A stretch of DNA of 64,000 bases, taken from assembly GCA_029550525.1 (NCBI GenBank), contig JAKPHF010000062.1:186001-250000 (forward strand). The letters are read 5' to 3'. This document shows positions 17,248 to 27,568 of the stretch, one piece after another. The notes beneath the pieces are model-generated. The model made no database searches, was not told the DNA's origin, and worked only from the letters and a program-made list of their open reading frames with translations. Source of the DNA: Planctomycetota bacterium (GTDB taxonomy: Bacteria > Planctomycetota > Phycisphaerae > UBA1845 > PWPN01). Made by a program: the position numbers and the translations under genes. Each line of letters starts with the position of its first letter. Position 1 is the first letter of the stretch.

Positions 17248-18318
17248 ATGTCAGAAAAAACCAGATCGGCGGAAGCGGTCCAGCAGCGCGCAACCGAGCA
17301 CCGTATTGGCTTCACGCTCATCGAGATTCTGGTCGTGGTGGCGATCATCGCTCTGCTCATCGCCATCCTTCTGCCGGCGCTGACCGCAGCTCGCAATGAG
17401 GCCTACTCGGCCCAGTGCCTGAGCAACCTCAAGCAGGTCGGCAACGGTCTGCAGATGCACTTGGTCGAGCAGGGCATGCGGAAGGAGCGTATCAGCACAA
17501 ACTACGGCTGGGCCACCTACTCGTACCGGGCCAACCAGGGAGCCGGCAAGCTGTTCATGTGCCCGGCCGACACCAATCCCAAGCCCATCCCGCCGCTGTT
17601 CGCCGACATCTATGAAGGCAGCGATTACCGCGGTCGAGTGGCCAGCGACGGCGTGTTCAACACGATCCGTCCCAATCCTGCCGGCGGCAATCTCCTCGAC
17701 ATCCAGGACAGCGTCAACGACACATGGTTCGGCCGTGACGCAAGTGACGGCACGGGCGACGTGGATCTGCTGCTCAAATACACCACCGACAAGGGTGCAA
17801 CCACCACTGACGTCGGCGTGCAACAAGTGGATTCAAGCTGGTCGTTCAGGGTGCTCAACCACAAGGGCCAGCTCATGTGGGCCAATCCCAGCAGCGGTGT
17901 CCCCACGCAGCGGCTTCCGCTCATGTGGTTGAGCTATGGCGCCAATGCGTCGGCGGGTCTCCGCGAGATGAAAGGAAACCCCATCCTGCTCATCGAGAAC
18001 CGCAACCCCGGCGTGTTCCCGGAAGACTTCCGCGTGCGCGGCGGGCGGCCGGCCGACAAACTCAAACAGGTCCTGCGGTTCCGCCACGGGGCACGCAACA
18101 ACGTCCCCGGTTTCAAGGATCCCCAGGACAGCACGTACGTGGCCCGCGAGCGCGCCAGCTCCTTGTTCTACGACGGGCACGGCGAGCGACTGCACTACAA
18201 GCAAATTATCGACCCGGCCGCTCCCGAACCCAACACGAACAAAACGACCGGGGAGCCCCTGTACGCTCGCACGCTGTGGATCGGCACGCGCCGTACGAGC
18301 AACATCAGGTTTGATTAA
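17248..18318 (+). CDS. Prepilin-type N-methylation domain protein
   Basis: About 356 residues from the ATG at 17248 (TGGGG upstream); an ATG at 17221 is the alternative. The class III signal [21 protein letters not shown] follows a charged leader: cleavage falls after Gly and the mature protein would start with methyl-Phe. A globular periplasmic part follows. Near the end is [16 protein letters not shown], the H-X9-DG-type motif of planctomycete pseudopilins (DUF1559-like). These proteins are probably assembled by a type II secretion/pilus-like machine. It converges with the glycerophosphodiesterase gene, with five bases between the stop codons. Confidence 0.88.
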   Translation: MSEKTRSAEAVQQRATEHRIGFTLIEILVVVAIIALLIAILLPALTAARNEAYSAQCLSNLKQVGNGLQMHLVEQGMRKERISTNYGWATYSYRANQGAGKLFMCPADTNPKPIPPLFADIYEGSDYRGRVASDGVFNTIRPNPAGGNLLDIQDSVNDTWFGRDASDGTGDVDLLLKYTTDKGATTTDVGVQQVDSSWSFRVLNHKGQLMWANPSSGVPTQRLPLMWLSYGANASAGLREMKGNPILLIENRNPGVFPEDFRVRGGRPADKLKQVLRFRHGARNNVPGFKDPQDSTYVARERASSLFYDGHGERLHYKQIIDPAAPEPNTNKTTGEPLYARTLWIGTRRTSNIRFD

Positions 18319-18323
18319 ACGCG

Positions 18324-19718
18324 TCAGGATCCGGCCGCTCGGATGACGTCGAATACCATGTCCGGCCGGTCGGAGATGATCGCATCGACGCCGATCTTGA
18401 TCAGAAAGCTCACGTCCTGCGGGTCGTTGACCGTCCAAACGAACACGCTGAGCCCGCACTCGTGGGCCAGGCGCACGAAGCCCGGATCCACGTGCGTGAC
18501 CGCCGTGCCGATCGCGGATGCCCGGATCTCCAGCGCCCGCGTCACGGCGGCCCGCCATGCTGCGGCGTCCAGCCCGGGATTGCCCACCAGCCACGTCGTC
18601 GGCAGGCGCGGCTCGATCCGGGCGATCTCCTCCACCGCCTTGTCATAGAACGAGAAGATCATCACGTCCTGCGGTTCGACACCCGCCGCCTGGATGGCCT
18701 TCACCACGTCCGGCGCGATGTGCTCTTCCTTGATCTCAATCACCAGACGCAGCTTTCCCCGAGTCAGCTCCAGCGTCTCGAGCAGCGTGGGAATCCGCTC
18801 GCCCGCGTACTTCGGCGCCTTCCACTTGCCCGCGTCGAGCCGGCGAGTTTCTTCGAGCGTCATCTCCGACAGGCGGCCCTTCGTGCCCGTCGTCCGCTCG
18901 AGCGTGCGATCATGCATGAGCACGGGCACCTTGTCCTTGGTGAGGTACACATCGCACTCGGCCATGTCGGCACCGGCCTCGATGGCCAGGCGATACGCGG
19001 CCAGCGTGTTCTCCGGCGCGATCCAGGAAAAGCCTCGGTGCGCCACCACCAGCGGACGCGTGCGAATTTCTCCCCCCTCGCCGCATGCGGTAGCCGTCAG
19101 CGGCGCCACGCGAACTCGATCGATCATCACGGTCGCTCCATTCACCCGCAAGCCCACCCGGCCAGCCCGCGCGAACTCGCCGCCCCGATACGAACGAATG
19201 GCCATCCGGTCGTTGATGTATCCGCAAATCCAGGGACCGGCCGCCTCCAGACGGACGCGGCATGTCCGGCCACCCTCGAAGAACGCGTCACCACTGCTCA
19301 ACCGCAGCACGTGCCAACCCTGCTGGCCCGCCGGTCGTTTGGCGGCGATCTCCAACCCGTTGCTACGCTTGGTATCCTGGCGAATCGTGAATTGCACACC
19401 GGGAGCCGTTGCGCCCCCCTCGCGAATCACGATCGCGAACCAGCGCGACGGATCCTTGGCCGAAGCGAACGCGACATCCGCCTCGACCACCACGTCCTGC
19501 AACGCCTCGTCGCCCAACCAGAGCGTCGATTCAGCCGCCGCCCCCGAGGCCGCCCCCTTCAGCTTGTCCCCCTCGATCGACCACGAGCCCTGGCCCTCGA
19601 CTCTGAACTCCGCGGGCAAGCTCGCCATCGAAGCAGCCTCGTACATCCGAGCCTGCGGTGCTTCCGCCGCCCAAGCACTGCTCACTGCCACCAGCATGAT
19701 GAACGCCGTGGATCTCAT
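18324..19718 (-). CDS. Secreted glycerophosphodiester phosphodiesterase with N-terminal beta-sandwich domain
   Basis: 464 residues. Signal peptide at 1-18 (FIMLVAVSSAWAAEA). Residues about 25-207 form a LamG/DUF1080-like beta-sandwich (SWSIEGDKLKG, GYINDRMAIRSYRGGEFARAGRVGL). Residues about 222-460 are the GDPD TIM barrel: H227-R-G, PENT, E254-x-D256 and H269-D, the general acid/base and metal ligands of the family. It cleaves glycerophosphodiesters to glycerol-3-phosphate and an alcohol, outside the cytoplasm. The added domain may target a polymer. It is 12 bases from the metallophosphoesterase gene, so the two are likely co-transcribed, a plausible phosphorus-salvage pair. Confidence 0.9.
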   Translation of the reverse strand: MRSTAFIMLVAVSSAWAAEAPQARMYEAASMASLPAEFRVEGQGSWSIEGDKLKGAASGAAAESTLWLGDEALQDVVVEADVAFASAKDPSRWFAIVIREGGATAPGVQFTIRQDTKRSNGLEIAAKRPAGQQGWHVLRLSSGDAFFEGGRTCRVRLEAAGPWICGYINDRMAIRSYRGGEFARAGRVGLRVNGATVMIDRVRVAPLTATACGEGGEIRTRPLVVAHRGFSWIAPENTLAAYRLAIEAGADMAECDVYLTKDKVPVLMHDRTLERTTGTKGRLSEMTLEETRRLDAGKWKAPKYAGERIPTLLETLELTRGKLRLVIEIKEEHIAPDVVKAIQAAGVEPQDVMIFSFYDKAVEEIARIEPRLPTTWLVGNPGLDAAAWRAAVTRALEIRASAIGTAVTHVDPGFVRLAHECGLSVFVWTVNDPQDVSFLIKIGVDAIISDRPDMVFDVIRAAGS

Positions 19719-19730
19719 TGGTCGTCTCCC

Positions 19731-22355
19731 CTATCTGGACTCCGTCGTGAACGCGTACACCGTCCCGTCCCAGGCCGCCACGACAATCGCGTTGCCGCTG
19801 ACCGCCGCCGTCGAAGCGATCGGCACACCGAGTCGATACCGCCAGACCAGGCTGCCGCTGTTGACGTCCAACGCGTAGAAGTAACCGTCGTTCGAACCGA
19901 AGTACACGATCTCGCCCACGATCACTGGCGAACTCGTGATCGTGGCCTCGTCGCGATGGTAGGGAATGGACGACACCACTCCTGCAGTCACGGGGAAGCG
20001 CCAAAGCAACCGGCCCGTCTGTTTGTCGAAGCCGTGCATGGCCGCGGAGGGCTTGTCGTCGCCCGGCCACTTGACCTGGCCGCCGCCCACGCACACCACG
20101 CGCTCTCCCACCGCCGGTGTGCCCGTCTCGTTACCCAGTGGCACCTCGATGCCCTGGTCGGCCGAGCCACCCGACTGACCTGTGGACGCCGGTCTGTCCA
20201 TCCGGCCCTGCCAGATCACGTCACCGGTCTTGCCATCAAGGCACAACAGCGTCTTTTGATTCTGGAACACGTACAGCCGATCGCCTGCCTCGTTCCGTTC
20301 GACGACGGCCGGCACGACCGCCACCGTGGACACCACGGTCTTGGCCTGATTCCAAACGATCTCCCCGCTGGCAGGATCGAGAGCCCGCACGAACGGACCG
20401 CCCTGGTACACCAGACCGCTGCCCAGGCTCGGCCCGGAGTACACGTGAGGCCACCAATCGCGTCCGCCGGGCTGCTTCCAGAGAGGCTTGCCGTCCTCGA
20501 GGCTATACGCGCCGAAACCGTTGCATCGCCCCGCGTACACGACCTTGCCGTCCGTAACCGGGAAGCTCAACTCCCAGCGATCGTTCTCCTCATGGGCCAG
20601 TGATGCCACCCATTTCTGCTTGCCGTCACGATCGAGGCAATAGAGCTTGGCCGCCTGCGAAACGGCCAGCACGTTGTCCTCCCACACGGCCAGGCTGTGC
20701 TGAATCGATGAATCCACCGGCGTGCGCCACAACGGCCGGCCGGTAACCAGATCCAGCGCATGAACAGCGCAATCGTCGAGCGACTCGCTGAAACCCGTTC
20801 CGACGTAAACTCTCCCATCGGCGATGACCGGGCTGGCCAGCAGGATCGTGCCGCCCACGTTGGTGGCCCACGCCATCGACAACGGCGGCCTGGGCCCCTC
20901 GCTCACGTAGCCGCGATGACCGGCGTCGTTGTGGAAGAATCGCCACGGCTCGCCCATTCGCGGCGGCGAACCGGCACGCCTGCTCACCGCGAACCGCGAG
21001 TTTGCCTTCCACTCGCTGCCGTCAGCGGCGGTGACCTCAATCCGCAGCTCCGCATTTTGCTTCGAGAAACCCTGGGGGACGCGGCAACTGCCTCTCCACA
21101 TCCATCGTCCGTCGGGTGCAAGCTTTCCGGTCAGCGGCTGCGCGCTGTCGGCGAAGGCCAGTGTGTAGCGAACCTCCTTCACCCGCACGGCCGTATCGTA
21201 CGCCAGCACCTGAATGCTCACCGTCTCGCCGTTCACCACCGCACCGTCGGCTGGATGAATCACCTCCACCCGCTGCTCCTGCTGACCCACGCGCCACTCG
21301 CAGGTGAGCCGGTCGCCATCGACATGAATGATGCGGAACCCCCGCGGGCTGCGGTCGATGCCGCCGAATCGCAAGGGCGCACTGTTCACGTCGAGGATGC
21401 CGTCGCGCACGCGTTCCCGCCGTCCATGCCAGTGGCCGGAGAAGATGGCGGCCGTATCAAATCGACTCCACCATTTGAATTCTCCGTTGGTGGGCAGGTA
21501 ATGCTGGAAGACGACGATCCGCTTATCCTTCGCGTTGAGCCGAATATCCTCTTCAATCCACTTTTCCTGCCGGCGCGCAGCCTCTGGGTCCCGGCTCTCG
21601 GCGATGATGTCCTTGGAGATGAAGTGGTAACGCCCGATCGTGAACGAGTAGTAGCGAGGCCCGAGGTACGTTTCGTAATTCTCGGTCCCGCGGAGTTGTC
21701 CGCCGTAATCGTGATTGCCGACCACGTTGTAGTAAGGATACTTCGCCATGGCGATCGCCCTGGCATAGTTGGCCAGTTCACCCGGGTTCTTGCCGCTATT
21801 CACAAGATCGCCGGTGGTGACGATGAACGTGGGCGAATCGGACAGGCGGTTGACCACTCGAAGGTCATCCATCATGGTGGTGGCGGTATCCACCCCTTCG
21901 GTCACGTGGGTGTCGGTCAATTGCACGAAGATGAATCGCTCGGCAAGGCGAGCGGGGTCGCGTACCAGACCGATCTCGCCGGTCTGCGTCTTGCCGCCAA
22001 AGGTCTCGAAATCGGCACTGACGTAGAACTGTTTGGAGGCGCGCCAACCCGCCGGCGTACTGACAAAGGCCGAACCGCTGATCGTCGGGTCGAGTGTAAA
22101 GGCGCAGCTGCCCTCGGCGTCCGTCATGGCCCAACCAACGCCATCGCTGACAGGCATGCCGGCCAGCGCGGGTTCGCCCGCATCGCGCCGACCGTTCCCG
22201 TCGAGGTCCTCGAAGACCGTGACTTTCAGCGTCACGGGTTGTCGGCTCTCAGCCGGAGCCGACGCCGGCGCCGCCGCATTCTGTGCAAAGACGACCGGCG
22301 CCCCACATGCCATCAAAACAGCGAACCCACTTCTCCCGCACCAATTACCGTTCAT
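19731..22355 (-). CDS. Secreted metallophosphoesterase fused to a PQQ-like beta-propeller
   Basis: About 874 residues from the ATG at 22355 (AGGAG seven bases upstream). Signal peptide, then an SdrD-like or metallophos_N beta domain (about 45-110, DLDGNGRRDAGEPALAGMPV). The calcineurin-like domain follows (about 140-390): QLTDTHV, TTGDLVNSG, VVGNHDYGG and FSGHWHGRR give the five metal-ligand motifs. After a linking domain, residues about 500-870 are PQQ/quinoprotein-like repeats (SPVIADGRVYVGTGF, PVIVGEIVYFGSNDGYFYALD), a beta-propeller. The frame is continuous. Substrate is unknown; phosphate-ester cleavage in the periplasm is expected. Confidence 0.88.
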   Translation of the reverse strand: MNGNWCGRSGFAVLMACGAPVVFAQNAAAPASAPAESRQPVTLKVTVFEDLDGNGRRDAGEPALAGMPVSDGVGWAMTDAEGSCAFTLDPTISGSAFVSTPAGWRASKQFYVSADFETFGGKTQTGEIGLVRDPARLAERFIFVQLTDTHVTEGVDTATTMMDDLRVVNRLSDSPTFIVTTGDLVNSGKNPGELANYARAIAMAKYPYYNVVGNHDYGGQLRGTENYETYLGPRYYSFTIGRYHFISKDIIAESRDPEAARRQEKWIEEDIRLNAKDKRIVVFQHYLPTNGEFKWWSRFDTAAIFSGHWHGRRERVRDGILDVNSAPLRFGGIDRSPRGFRIIHVDGDRLTCEWRVGQQEQRVEVIHPADGAVVNGETVSIQVLAYDTAVRVKEVRYTLAFADSAQPLTGKLAPDGRWMWRGSCRVPQGFSKQNAELRIEVTAADGSEWKANSRFAVSRRAGSPPRMGEPWRFFHNDAGHRGYVSEGPRPPLSMAWATNVGGTILLASPVIADGRVYVGTGFSESLDDCAVHALDLVTGRPLWRTPVDSSIQHSLAVWEDNVLAVSQAAKLYCLDRDGKQKWVASLAHEENDRWELSFPVTDGKVVYAGRCNGFGAYSLEDGKPLWKQPGGRDWWPHVYSGPSLGSGLVYQGGPFVRALDPASGEIVWNQAKTVVSTVAVVPAVVERNEAGDRLYVFQNQKTLLCLDGKTGDVIWQGRMDRPASTGQSGGSADQGIEVPLGNETGTPAVGERVVCVGGGQVKWPGDDKPSAAMHGFDKQTGRLLWRFPVTAGVVSSIPYHRDEATITSSPVIVGEIVYFGSNDGYFYALDVNSGSLVWRYRLGVPIASTAAVSGNAIVVAAWDGTVYAFTTESR

Positions 22356-22432
22356 CTGCATTCTCCTGCGGATCTCCTCACCCGCCATTAGACCGCATTC
22401 ATTCGCCTTCAATACTATCGTCTTCTCTATCG

Positions 22433-22456
22433 CCGCGTCACCGCGTCGCCGCGTCG
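22433..22456. repeat. Short octamer tandem repeat
   Basis: CCGCGTCA, CCGCGTCG, CCGCGTCG: three 8-bp units between the UroD-like gene and the metallophosphoesterase gene. The period is 8, unlike the other arrays. Confidence 0.6.
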
Positions 22457-22477
22457 TCTTTCTTCCGCAAGCGGCCC

Positions 22478-23551
22478 TCATCCGCGCATGTACGTCCCCC
22501 AAATCTCCGCCGCCTCCTGCGGATCATCCACGACGGCTTGCACGGCCACACCGGCGACGGGCAGACGCGTGAAGATCCAATCCAGATCGGCCGGGGATAA
22601 TCGGCCCCAGATCAACAGCGGCGCCGCCTGCAGAATCTCCAGATGCGAGGCGTACAGTTCCTCGGCTGAGGGTCCGCCCCCATCCACGTGAAGCTCGAGG
22701 GCTTTGAACGGCATCTTCACATAGAAGCGGGTGGGCACATACTTCGTCGGATGCTGGTGCATGATGCAGCCGTCAAAGGCCGTGACGATCCGCTCGTCCC
22801 ATTCGCGGATGAACTCATCATAGAGCCGCGGCGAGAGCAGCGCTGCCGCATCCTCCTGATGCCAGACGGTTCCCGCCGGCGCCCACATGTTGTAATAGAA
22901 CGAACCCACGCCGCCGTGAAACAGCGGGATGTGCTCGAGTTGCAATCTGCCGAATTCGATCCAGAATTCGGTCAGCTTCGCCGCCACGAGCTTCACCTCT
23001 TCCGGCCGATCGAGCATGGCCATGATGAACTCGGTGCCGCCGTACATCGCCGAGAGCAGATCGGAAATGCCTCGCATCCGCGTGGTGCCGATGGGCCAAC
23101 GGCCGCCGCTGTGCCGTGCCATCTTGTCCAGGAACTCGACGCACTTACGCAACCACGGCGAATCGGCGTCGAACACGGGCACGTCATCGGGACCGTGGAA
23201 GTCGGCGGGCGGCTCGGTGTAAATCGAGCCCGTCTGATGGTCGGCTTTGATGGGACAACCAAGAGCGGCTTCGAGCCAGGGGATACCCCAGAACGCGCTG
23301 GCGCTCCAGATGAAGTCGCCCCCGCAGGACTCGTGAAGCTCGAACAGCCGATCGCAGTCGTCCAGGTAGGGCTCGACGGGAAAGTCTTCGGGCACGAGCG
23401 GTCGATGCGCGGGCAGCGATCGAGAAGCTTCCCAGCGATGCAGCGGGTAGTCGCTGCCCACGAAGAAGCCCAGCAGCCGCCGCTCGTTACGGCGGTCGTA
23501 GTATCGGCGAAACAACTCAACGCGATGCTCGATGGAGAAGAAGCGCTTCAT
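22478..23551 (-). CDS. Uroporphyrinogen decarboxylase-like protein (URO-D fold)
   Basis: 357 residues from the ATG at 23551 (GGGAGG just upstream). It resembles the URO-D/MtaA methyltransferase superfamily of non-heme type: FIWSASAFWGIPWLEAALGCPIK, the HMHQ-like IMHQHPTKYVPTRF and LELHVDGGGPSAEELY segments. Such proteins in planctomycetes usually sit beside sugar-catabolism genes and are not heme enzymes, but no corrinoid partner or methyltransferase is nearby. Cytoplasmic; no signal. It lies upstream of the phosphoesterase gene on the same strand, 122 bases away. Function unassigned. Confidence 0.65.
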   Translation of the reverse strand: MKRFFSIEHRVELFRRYYDRRNERRLLGFFVGSDYPLHRWEASRSLPAHRPLVPEDFPVEPYLDDCDRLFELHESCGGDFIWSASAFWGIPWLEAALGCPIKADHQTGSIYTEPPADFHGPDDVPVFDADSPWLRKCVEFLDKMARHSGGRWPIGTTRMRGISDLLSAMYGGTEFIMAMLDRPEEVKLVAAKLTEFWIEFGRLQLEHIPLFHGGVGSFYYNMWAPAGTVWHQEDAAALLSPRLYDEFIREWDERIVTAFDGCIMHQHPTKYVPTRFYVKMPFKALELHVDGGGPSAEELYASHLEILQAAPLLIWGRLSPADLDWIFTRLPVAGVAVQAVVDDPQEAAEIWGTYMRG

Positions 23552-23711
23552 GTGCCTCCCGCGCATCGGTGGCGTCGGTCGCGAGGTCGGCCGCCGCCGT
23601 GCCACCACCACGGAACCGAGGACCGGCCAAGACGGAGCCGGTGCATTCTATCCCGGCCGGGGGAGTTGATGAAGCGCGCACGCCCCAGAGCGGCAACGTC
23701 AGCTCACACAA

Positions 23712-25712
23712 TCATTTGCCGGCCTGCACCGCGCCGGGCACGCCGGTATTGACCCGCCGAACGGCAAAGTCGTCGAAGTCGGCGCGGAAGGGAAAACCGT
23801 CTTTGTTTTGAGTTCGGCCGCGCAGCCAGACGCTGATGGCCCCGCTCTTGGTACGAACGGGCCCGCTGTCGAAGGGAACGAAGAGACTGTGGACCGACGG
23901 CACATTCGTCCAGCGAATGGTCTCAGCTTTCGGATCGGTGTCCTGACCGGTCACGTCGATGCCCACCTGGCAGACATGATCGAAGTCCACCGCGTACGAG
24001 CAGCGAACGCGCCCGGTGATCCGATAGGTGTCCAGATGCGTCAGTCCGCTCACCTTTTGCACGTACCCACCATCGGCCGGTTGTTGCGTGACCGATCCTC
24101 CCAGGACACGGAGAACCCGGTTAGTGCGCTCGGGCTCGTCGGCGATGTAGCGATGAACCGTGGCGGGCTCGATCGCGAACGGCTTCCAGGCCGCCGGCGC
24201 GCCGGACTCGTTCTCGCTTGCACCCAGCTCGCCCGACTCCATGTCGCCGTTGACCAACAGATTGACCGAGTCGACCGCCTGGTCCCAGTTCTCGACCACG
24301 TGCGCGTACTCGATGATCTGCATGTCGAGATCGAATCCGACATCCTGACCGTTCTTGAACGCCGTTCCTCGCTCGTACAATTCACCCGGCGCCTGGCGGT
24401 ACGGATTGAAACCCGGCTTCTCGTCGCTGATCATCCCCTTGATGTTCACCCAGCCATGCAGCGACGTGTAGTTCTCGATCGACTCGGCCTCGATCGCATA
24501 CGTCTCGCCCGGTTCGAGCGTCACCTCGCCCGGCGAGAAAACTGCGCCGAATGTTCCCCACGACGCATCGCCGGTAAAGATGCCCTCGCCGATGGCGATC
24601 TTCTCGATACCGACGATCGGCCCGTCGGGACCGCCTCGGCGCACGCGCATGGCCACCCGCTGCCGATGGATGCCGGGCTGCGTTCCGCCTGTGCCCGCGT
24701 ACAGGACCACCGCCGCCAGCCCGCGGCCTCGAGCCACGTAGGTCTGACTCCATCGCTTGGAGAAGCCCGCAAATTCGCCGAATTGCTTCTGGATATGCTT
24801 GTTGTACGGGATAAGCAGCCCGTCGCCGTCGCCTGCGATGTACATCCAGAGTTGCCGGGCCACGAAACCCGCTTGCCCGTCCTTGTCGATCCGATAGCAG
24901 GACTGCGGCTGCTCGACCGCCCGCCAGAACATCTGGAACCCGTTGCCCGCCGTCGCGACGGCAAGACGCAGCGCGTACGTCTCGCCGGGGGTCGTGGGCA
25001 CTTCGCCCGAGTTCCAGGCGGCCGACCACTCGTAGTTCTTTGCGCCGCCGCTATCGACTTCGAGCACCGGCACCGTCGGACCGATCTGCTCCCACTGGTC
25101 CGGCGTTCCTGAACCCTTGCGGTGGACTGAAACCAGGAGCGTCTGACTGCCGGGGCCCGCGCCGTCGATACCGTCATGGACGAGTCTGAAGCCCACGCTG
25201 GTCACACCGGTGCCTTTGGCTTCGAACAGTTGGTAATAGGCCGCTGCCGGCTTGTTGTCCCAGGCTTCCATGTCGAACATCGCGTAATAGGAGCTGGGTA
25301 TCACCTTGCGATCGATCGTATCGCCATCGAACGTGTAAACGTTCGTGAACAGCGTCGGGCGAATGAACTTGGAGGGACCGGTGAACAGGAGCGTGTATCG
25401 GCCCGCGCTGCCGCTCATGTAGTACCAGCCGGCGGGTGCCATCTCCCATGTGCCGTGAGACAGGGCCTGACTCATCGAGCCTTCAAGGCTCGCGAAACAA
25501 CGAACCATGGGCAGCGGAAAGATCTCCGGCGAGTCGCCCGGCCGATTGGGACCGAAGTAATCTTCGGCCAGCCCCGTGTTGGCCGGCATGGCCCCGGCAA
25601 CCTCGGGCGTCTTGGGCATCCAGACACGGCCCGTGAACCGGACCTGGGCACTCGCCGCCCCACAAAACAGAAATGAGATGACCAACAGACGCGCAGCAAA
25701 ACAGTGACTCAC
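23712..25712 (-). CDS. Large secreted protein, carbohydrate-binding-like C-terminus, unknown function
   Basis: 666 residues from a GTG at 25712, which has GAGGAG seven bases upstream and starts exactly at a signal peptide (RLLVISFLFCGAASAQ). No catalytic motif is recognised. Much of the protein is beta-rich. From about residue 510 the segment SVNLLVNGDMESG begins a jelly-roll like CBM4/CBM9 domains that ends with RADFDDFAVRR. Family CBMs of this kind bind glucans or other glycans. It follows the secreted gene at 25889 on the same strand, 176 bases after its stop. Confidence 0.75.
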   Translation of the reverse strand: MSHCFAARLLVISFLFCGAASAQVRFTGRVWMPKTPEVAGAMPANTGLAEDYFGPNRPGDSPEIFPLPMVRCFASLEGSMSQALSHGTWEMAPAGWYYMSGSAGRYTLLFTGPSKFIRPTLFTNVYTFDGDTIDRKVIPSSYYAMFDMEAWDNKPAAAYYQLFEAKGTGVTSVGFRLVHDGIDGAGPGSQTLLVSVHRKGSGTPDQWEQIGPTVPVLEVDSGGAKNYEWSAAWNSGEVPTTPGETYALRLAVATAGNGFQMFWRAVEQPQSCYRIDKDGQAGFVARQLWMYIAGDGDGLLIPYNKHIQKQFGEFAGFSKRWSQTYVARGRGLAAVVLYAGTGGTQPGIHRQRVAMRVRRGGPDGPIVGIEKIAIGEGIFTGDASWGTFGAVFSPGEVTLEPGETYAIEAESIENYTSLHGWVNIKGMISDEKPGFNPYRQAPGELYERGTAFKNGQDVGFDLDMQIIEYAHVVENWDQAVDSVNLLVNGDMESGELGASENESGAPAAWKPFAIEPATVHRYIADEPERTNRVLRVLGGSVTQQPADGGYVQKVSGLTHLDTYRITGRVRCSYAVDFDHVCQVGIDVTGQDTDPKAETIRWTNVPSVHSLFVPFDSGPVRTKSGAISVWLRGRTQNKDGFPFRADFDDFAVRRVNTGVPGAVQAGK

Positions 25713-25888
25713 GGCAGTTCTCCTCTTTTGCCAATACCGTCTATCGACGCGCCCTGAAGATAACGGGCCGGAAGTCTGTTTGCACGCCTGAAAGGCTTTA
25801 CCCGGGCACTTTTTTCGATTTGGGATCGCCGGGCTTGCCCGGCTTGCCCCGACCAACTCAGGCCCGCCGGGCGGCGGCTCACATCGAC

Positions 25889-27568
25889 TCAGCGGGCAGC
25901 CATCTCGAAACGGATCGTACCCGTGTCGTCGGCTCGGATGAGAATGCCGTTCCGGCCGGCCGCGCTCTCGATCGTGCCCGCCGCGCAGCGCAACCGGTAA
26001 GCAAAACCGTTGTGCAAATACTCGACGCTGTCCGCGGCGACACGTTGGATGGGAACGGACTTGCCCGGACTCCAGCTCAGCTCGAGCCCCCACTCCGTCC
26101 GCGCCGTCACGCCCTGCAGCCGGCAGGTGAGCCGGGCCGGCTCGCAGCGGATACCGAGTTCCCCGCCGCCTGGGGCCGATACGGCAATGAGCAGCGCGTC
26201 GGGATCGCTGACCGTCACGCGGCACGTGGACGGTTGATCACCGGTCAACGGTCTGCGCGTGCCGTCCGCACCGAGCAGGACCGGCCGAAGCCCCGCGCGG
26301 TGATCCGGCGAACTCCAGTTGAAGCCATCCACCACGGGCAACGTATCGTACGTGCACGCATGCGTGGTCACGTTCTTTTCCAGGTAGCGTTCGACATAAT
26401 CCTCGTCGAACAGGTGCAGATCGCGAATGCGACAGCCGCCCTGCTCGACCAGCAGGTTCATGCGATAGAACCGGCTGTTGTACCAGATGCTCTGACGGCC
26501 TTCGTTCTTCCAGTCGGTGAGCGCGGACACCGACGTGGCCGGCGTGTGCGGGAACGTGCGGCGGAACCACTCGCCGGAAGCGCTCAGTGTCTCGACGCGA
26601 ATACGGCCCGCCCGCGACCATTCGGCCAGGAGGCGCATCTGATCGGTCAACCCCTTGGACATGTCGGGCCAGCCGAACGAGTTTTCCTGCCCGACCTGGG
26701 CGTAGCCGAAGCCGAGTGAGGGCGTCGCGAAGTTCACGTTGAAGAACCAGCGCACCCAGTCGGGATTGCCGCCTGCCTGCGGGTAGACCGGCTCGAGCGA
26801 TACCACGCCCTGGGCAGCTTCGCCGAGACCGTGGTCGTACTGGTAGATGGGATCGCTGCCGAGCATGCGAAAGACGGGCACGTTCAGTTGCCGCTCAGCG
26901 CTTTGAGCGGGCATGAACGCGTTGCGACGACTGGGATAATACGCCTGGTTCCAATAGCCGCCCCACAACGTGTAGCCGTCGGTGCCCACCTGGTCTTTGC
27001 AAATGCACGCCGCAACAATGCCGTACTTGTCGGCCAGATAGTTCAATGTGTGCGCGTCGATTAACCAGCAGCCGACCGACCGCGGCCACCGGCCGAACGC
27101 CGCACGAAAGCGCTCCATATACACGTCGATCAACTTTTCTCGCTGGGCCGGCGTGTATCCCACCGTGAAGCCCACGTCGGTGTGCCAGTCCCAGGGGAAC
27201 CGCCCCCGCCACGTCAGCCCGGCCGCCTCCACCTGCGGCTGCACCACCTCCAGCCACGCACCGATCTCGTCCGTCTCGCGCAACTCGCGGCGAAGCAATT
27301 CCACGAAGCGATCCTGCACCAGCGCGTCGTACTGGATCAGAAACGTCACCGGCAGGCCGTACTCGCGGGCCAGCCGAATCTGCTGCACCACCGGCTCGTA
27401 CAGGTCCACCTGCACCCGCGGCTCGACCCCGCGAATAAAGTTGACCACGTTGACCACCCCCGACCCGCCCTCCGCCGGCCGCGTTCCACTCGCCACCGCC
27501 ATGCTGGCGGCAAGCACAGTTGACACCACCGAGAATCCGATCCGTCTGAATTGAAAACGCCATCGCAT
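25889..27568 (-). CDS. Secreted protein with polysaccharide-deacetylase/GH57-like fold, unknown substrate
   Basis: 559 residues from the ATG at 27568 (GGAGGG nine bases upstream). Signal peptide 1-25 (VVSTVLAASMAVASG). The N-terminal half, from VVNVVNFIRGVEPRVQVDLY to GCWLIDAHTLNYLADKYGI, resembles NodB-like/DUF3863-type (beta/alpha) barrels: a conserved Asp-Ala-His, an Arg-Gly-Val-Glu start and WDWHTDVGFTVGYT. The C-terminal third is beta-rich. I cannot name the reaction. It is grouped with carbohydrate genes and exported, so glycan modification is likely. Confidence 0.7.
   Translation of the reverse strand: MRWRFQFRRIGFSVVSTVLAASMAVASGTRPAEGGSGVVNVVNFIRGVEPRVQVDLYEPVVQQIRLAREYGLPVTFLIQYDALVQDRFVELLRRELRETDEIGAWLEVVQPQVEAAGLTWRGRFPWDWHTDVGFTVGYTPAQREKLIDVYMERFRAAFGRWPRSVGCWLIDAHTLNYLADKYGIVAACICKDQVGTDGYTLWGGYWNQAYYPSRRNAFMPAQSAERQLNVPVFRMLGSDPIYQYDHGLGEAAQGVVSLEPVYPQAGGNPDWVRWFFNVNFATPSLGFGYAQVGQENSFGWPDMSKGLTDQMRLLAEWSRAGRIRVETLSASGEWFRRTFPHTPATSVSALTDWKNEGRQSIWYNSRFYRMNLLVEQGGCRIRDLHLFDEDYVERYLEKNVTTHACTYDTLPVVDGFNWSSPDHRAGLRPVLLGADGTRRPLTGDQPSTCRVTVSDPDALLIAVSAPGGGELGIRCEPARLTCRLQGVTARTEWGLELSWSPGKSVPIQRVAADSVEYLHNGFAYRLRCAAGTIESAAGRNGILIRADDTGTIRFEMAAR

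Noticed and set aside
18462-20603. A 713-codon open frame on the plus strand
   Set aside because: It lies opposite the phosphodiesterase and phosphoesterase genes, which have clear motifs, and its translation has no domain features. High GC makes such antisense frames common.
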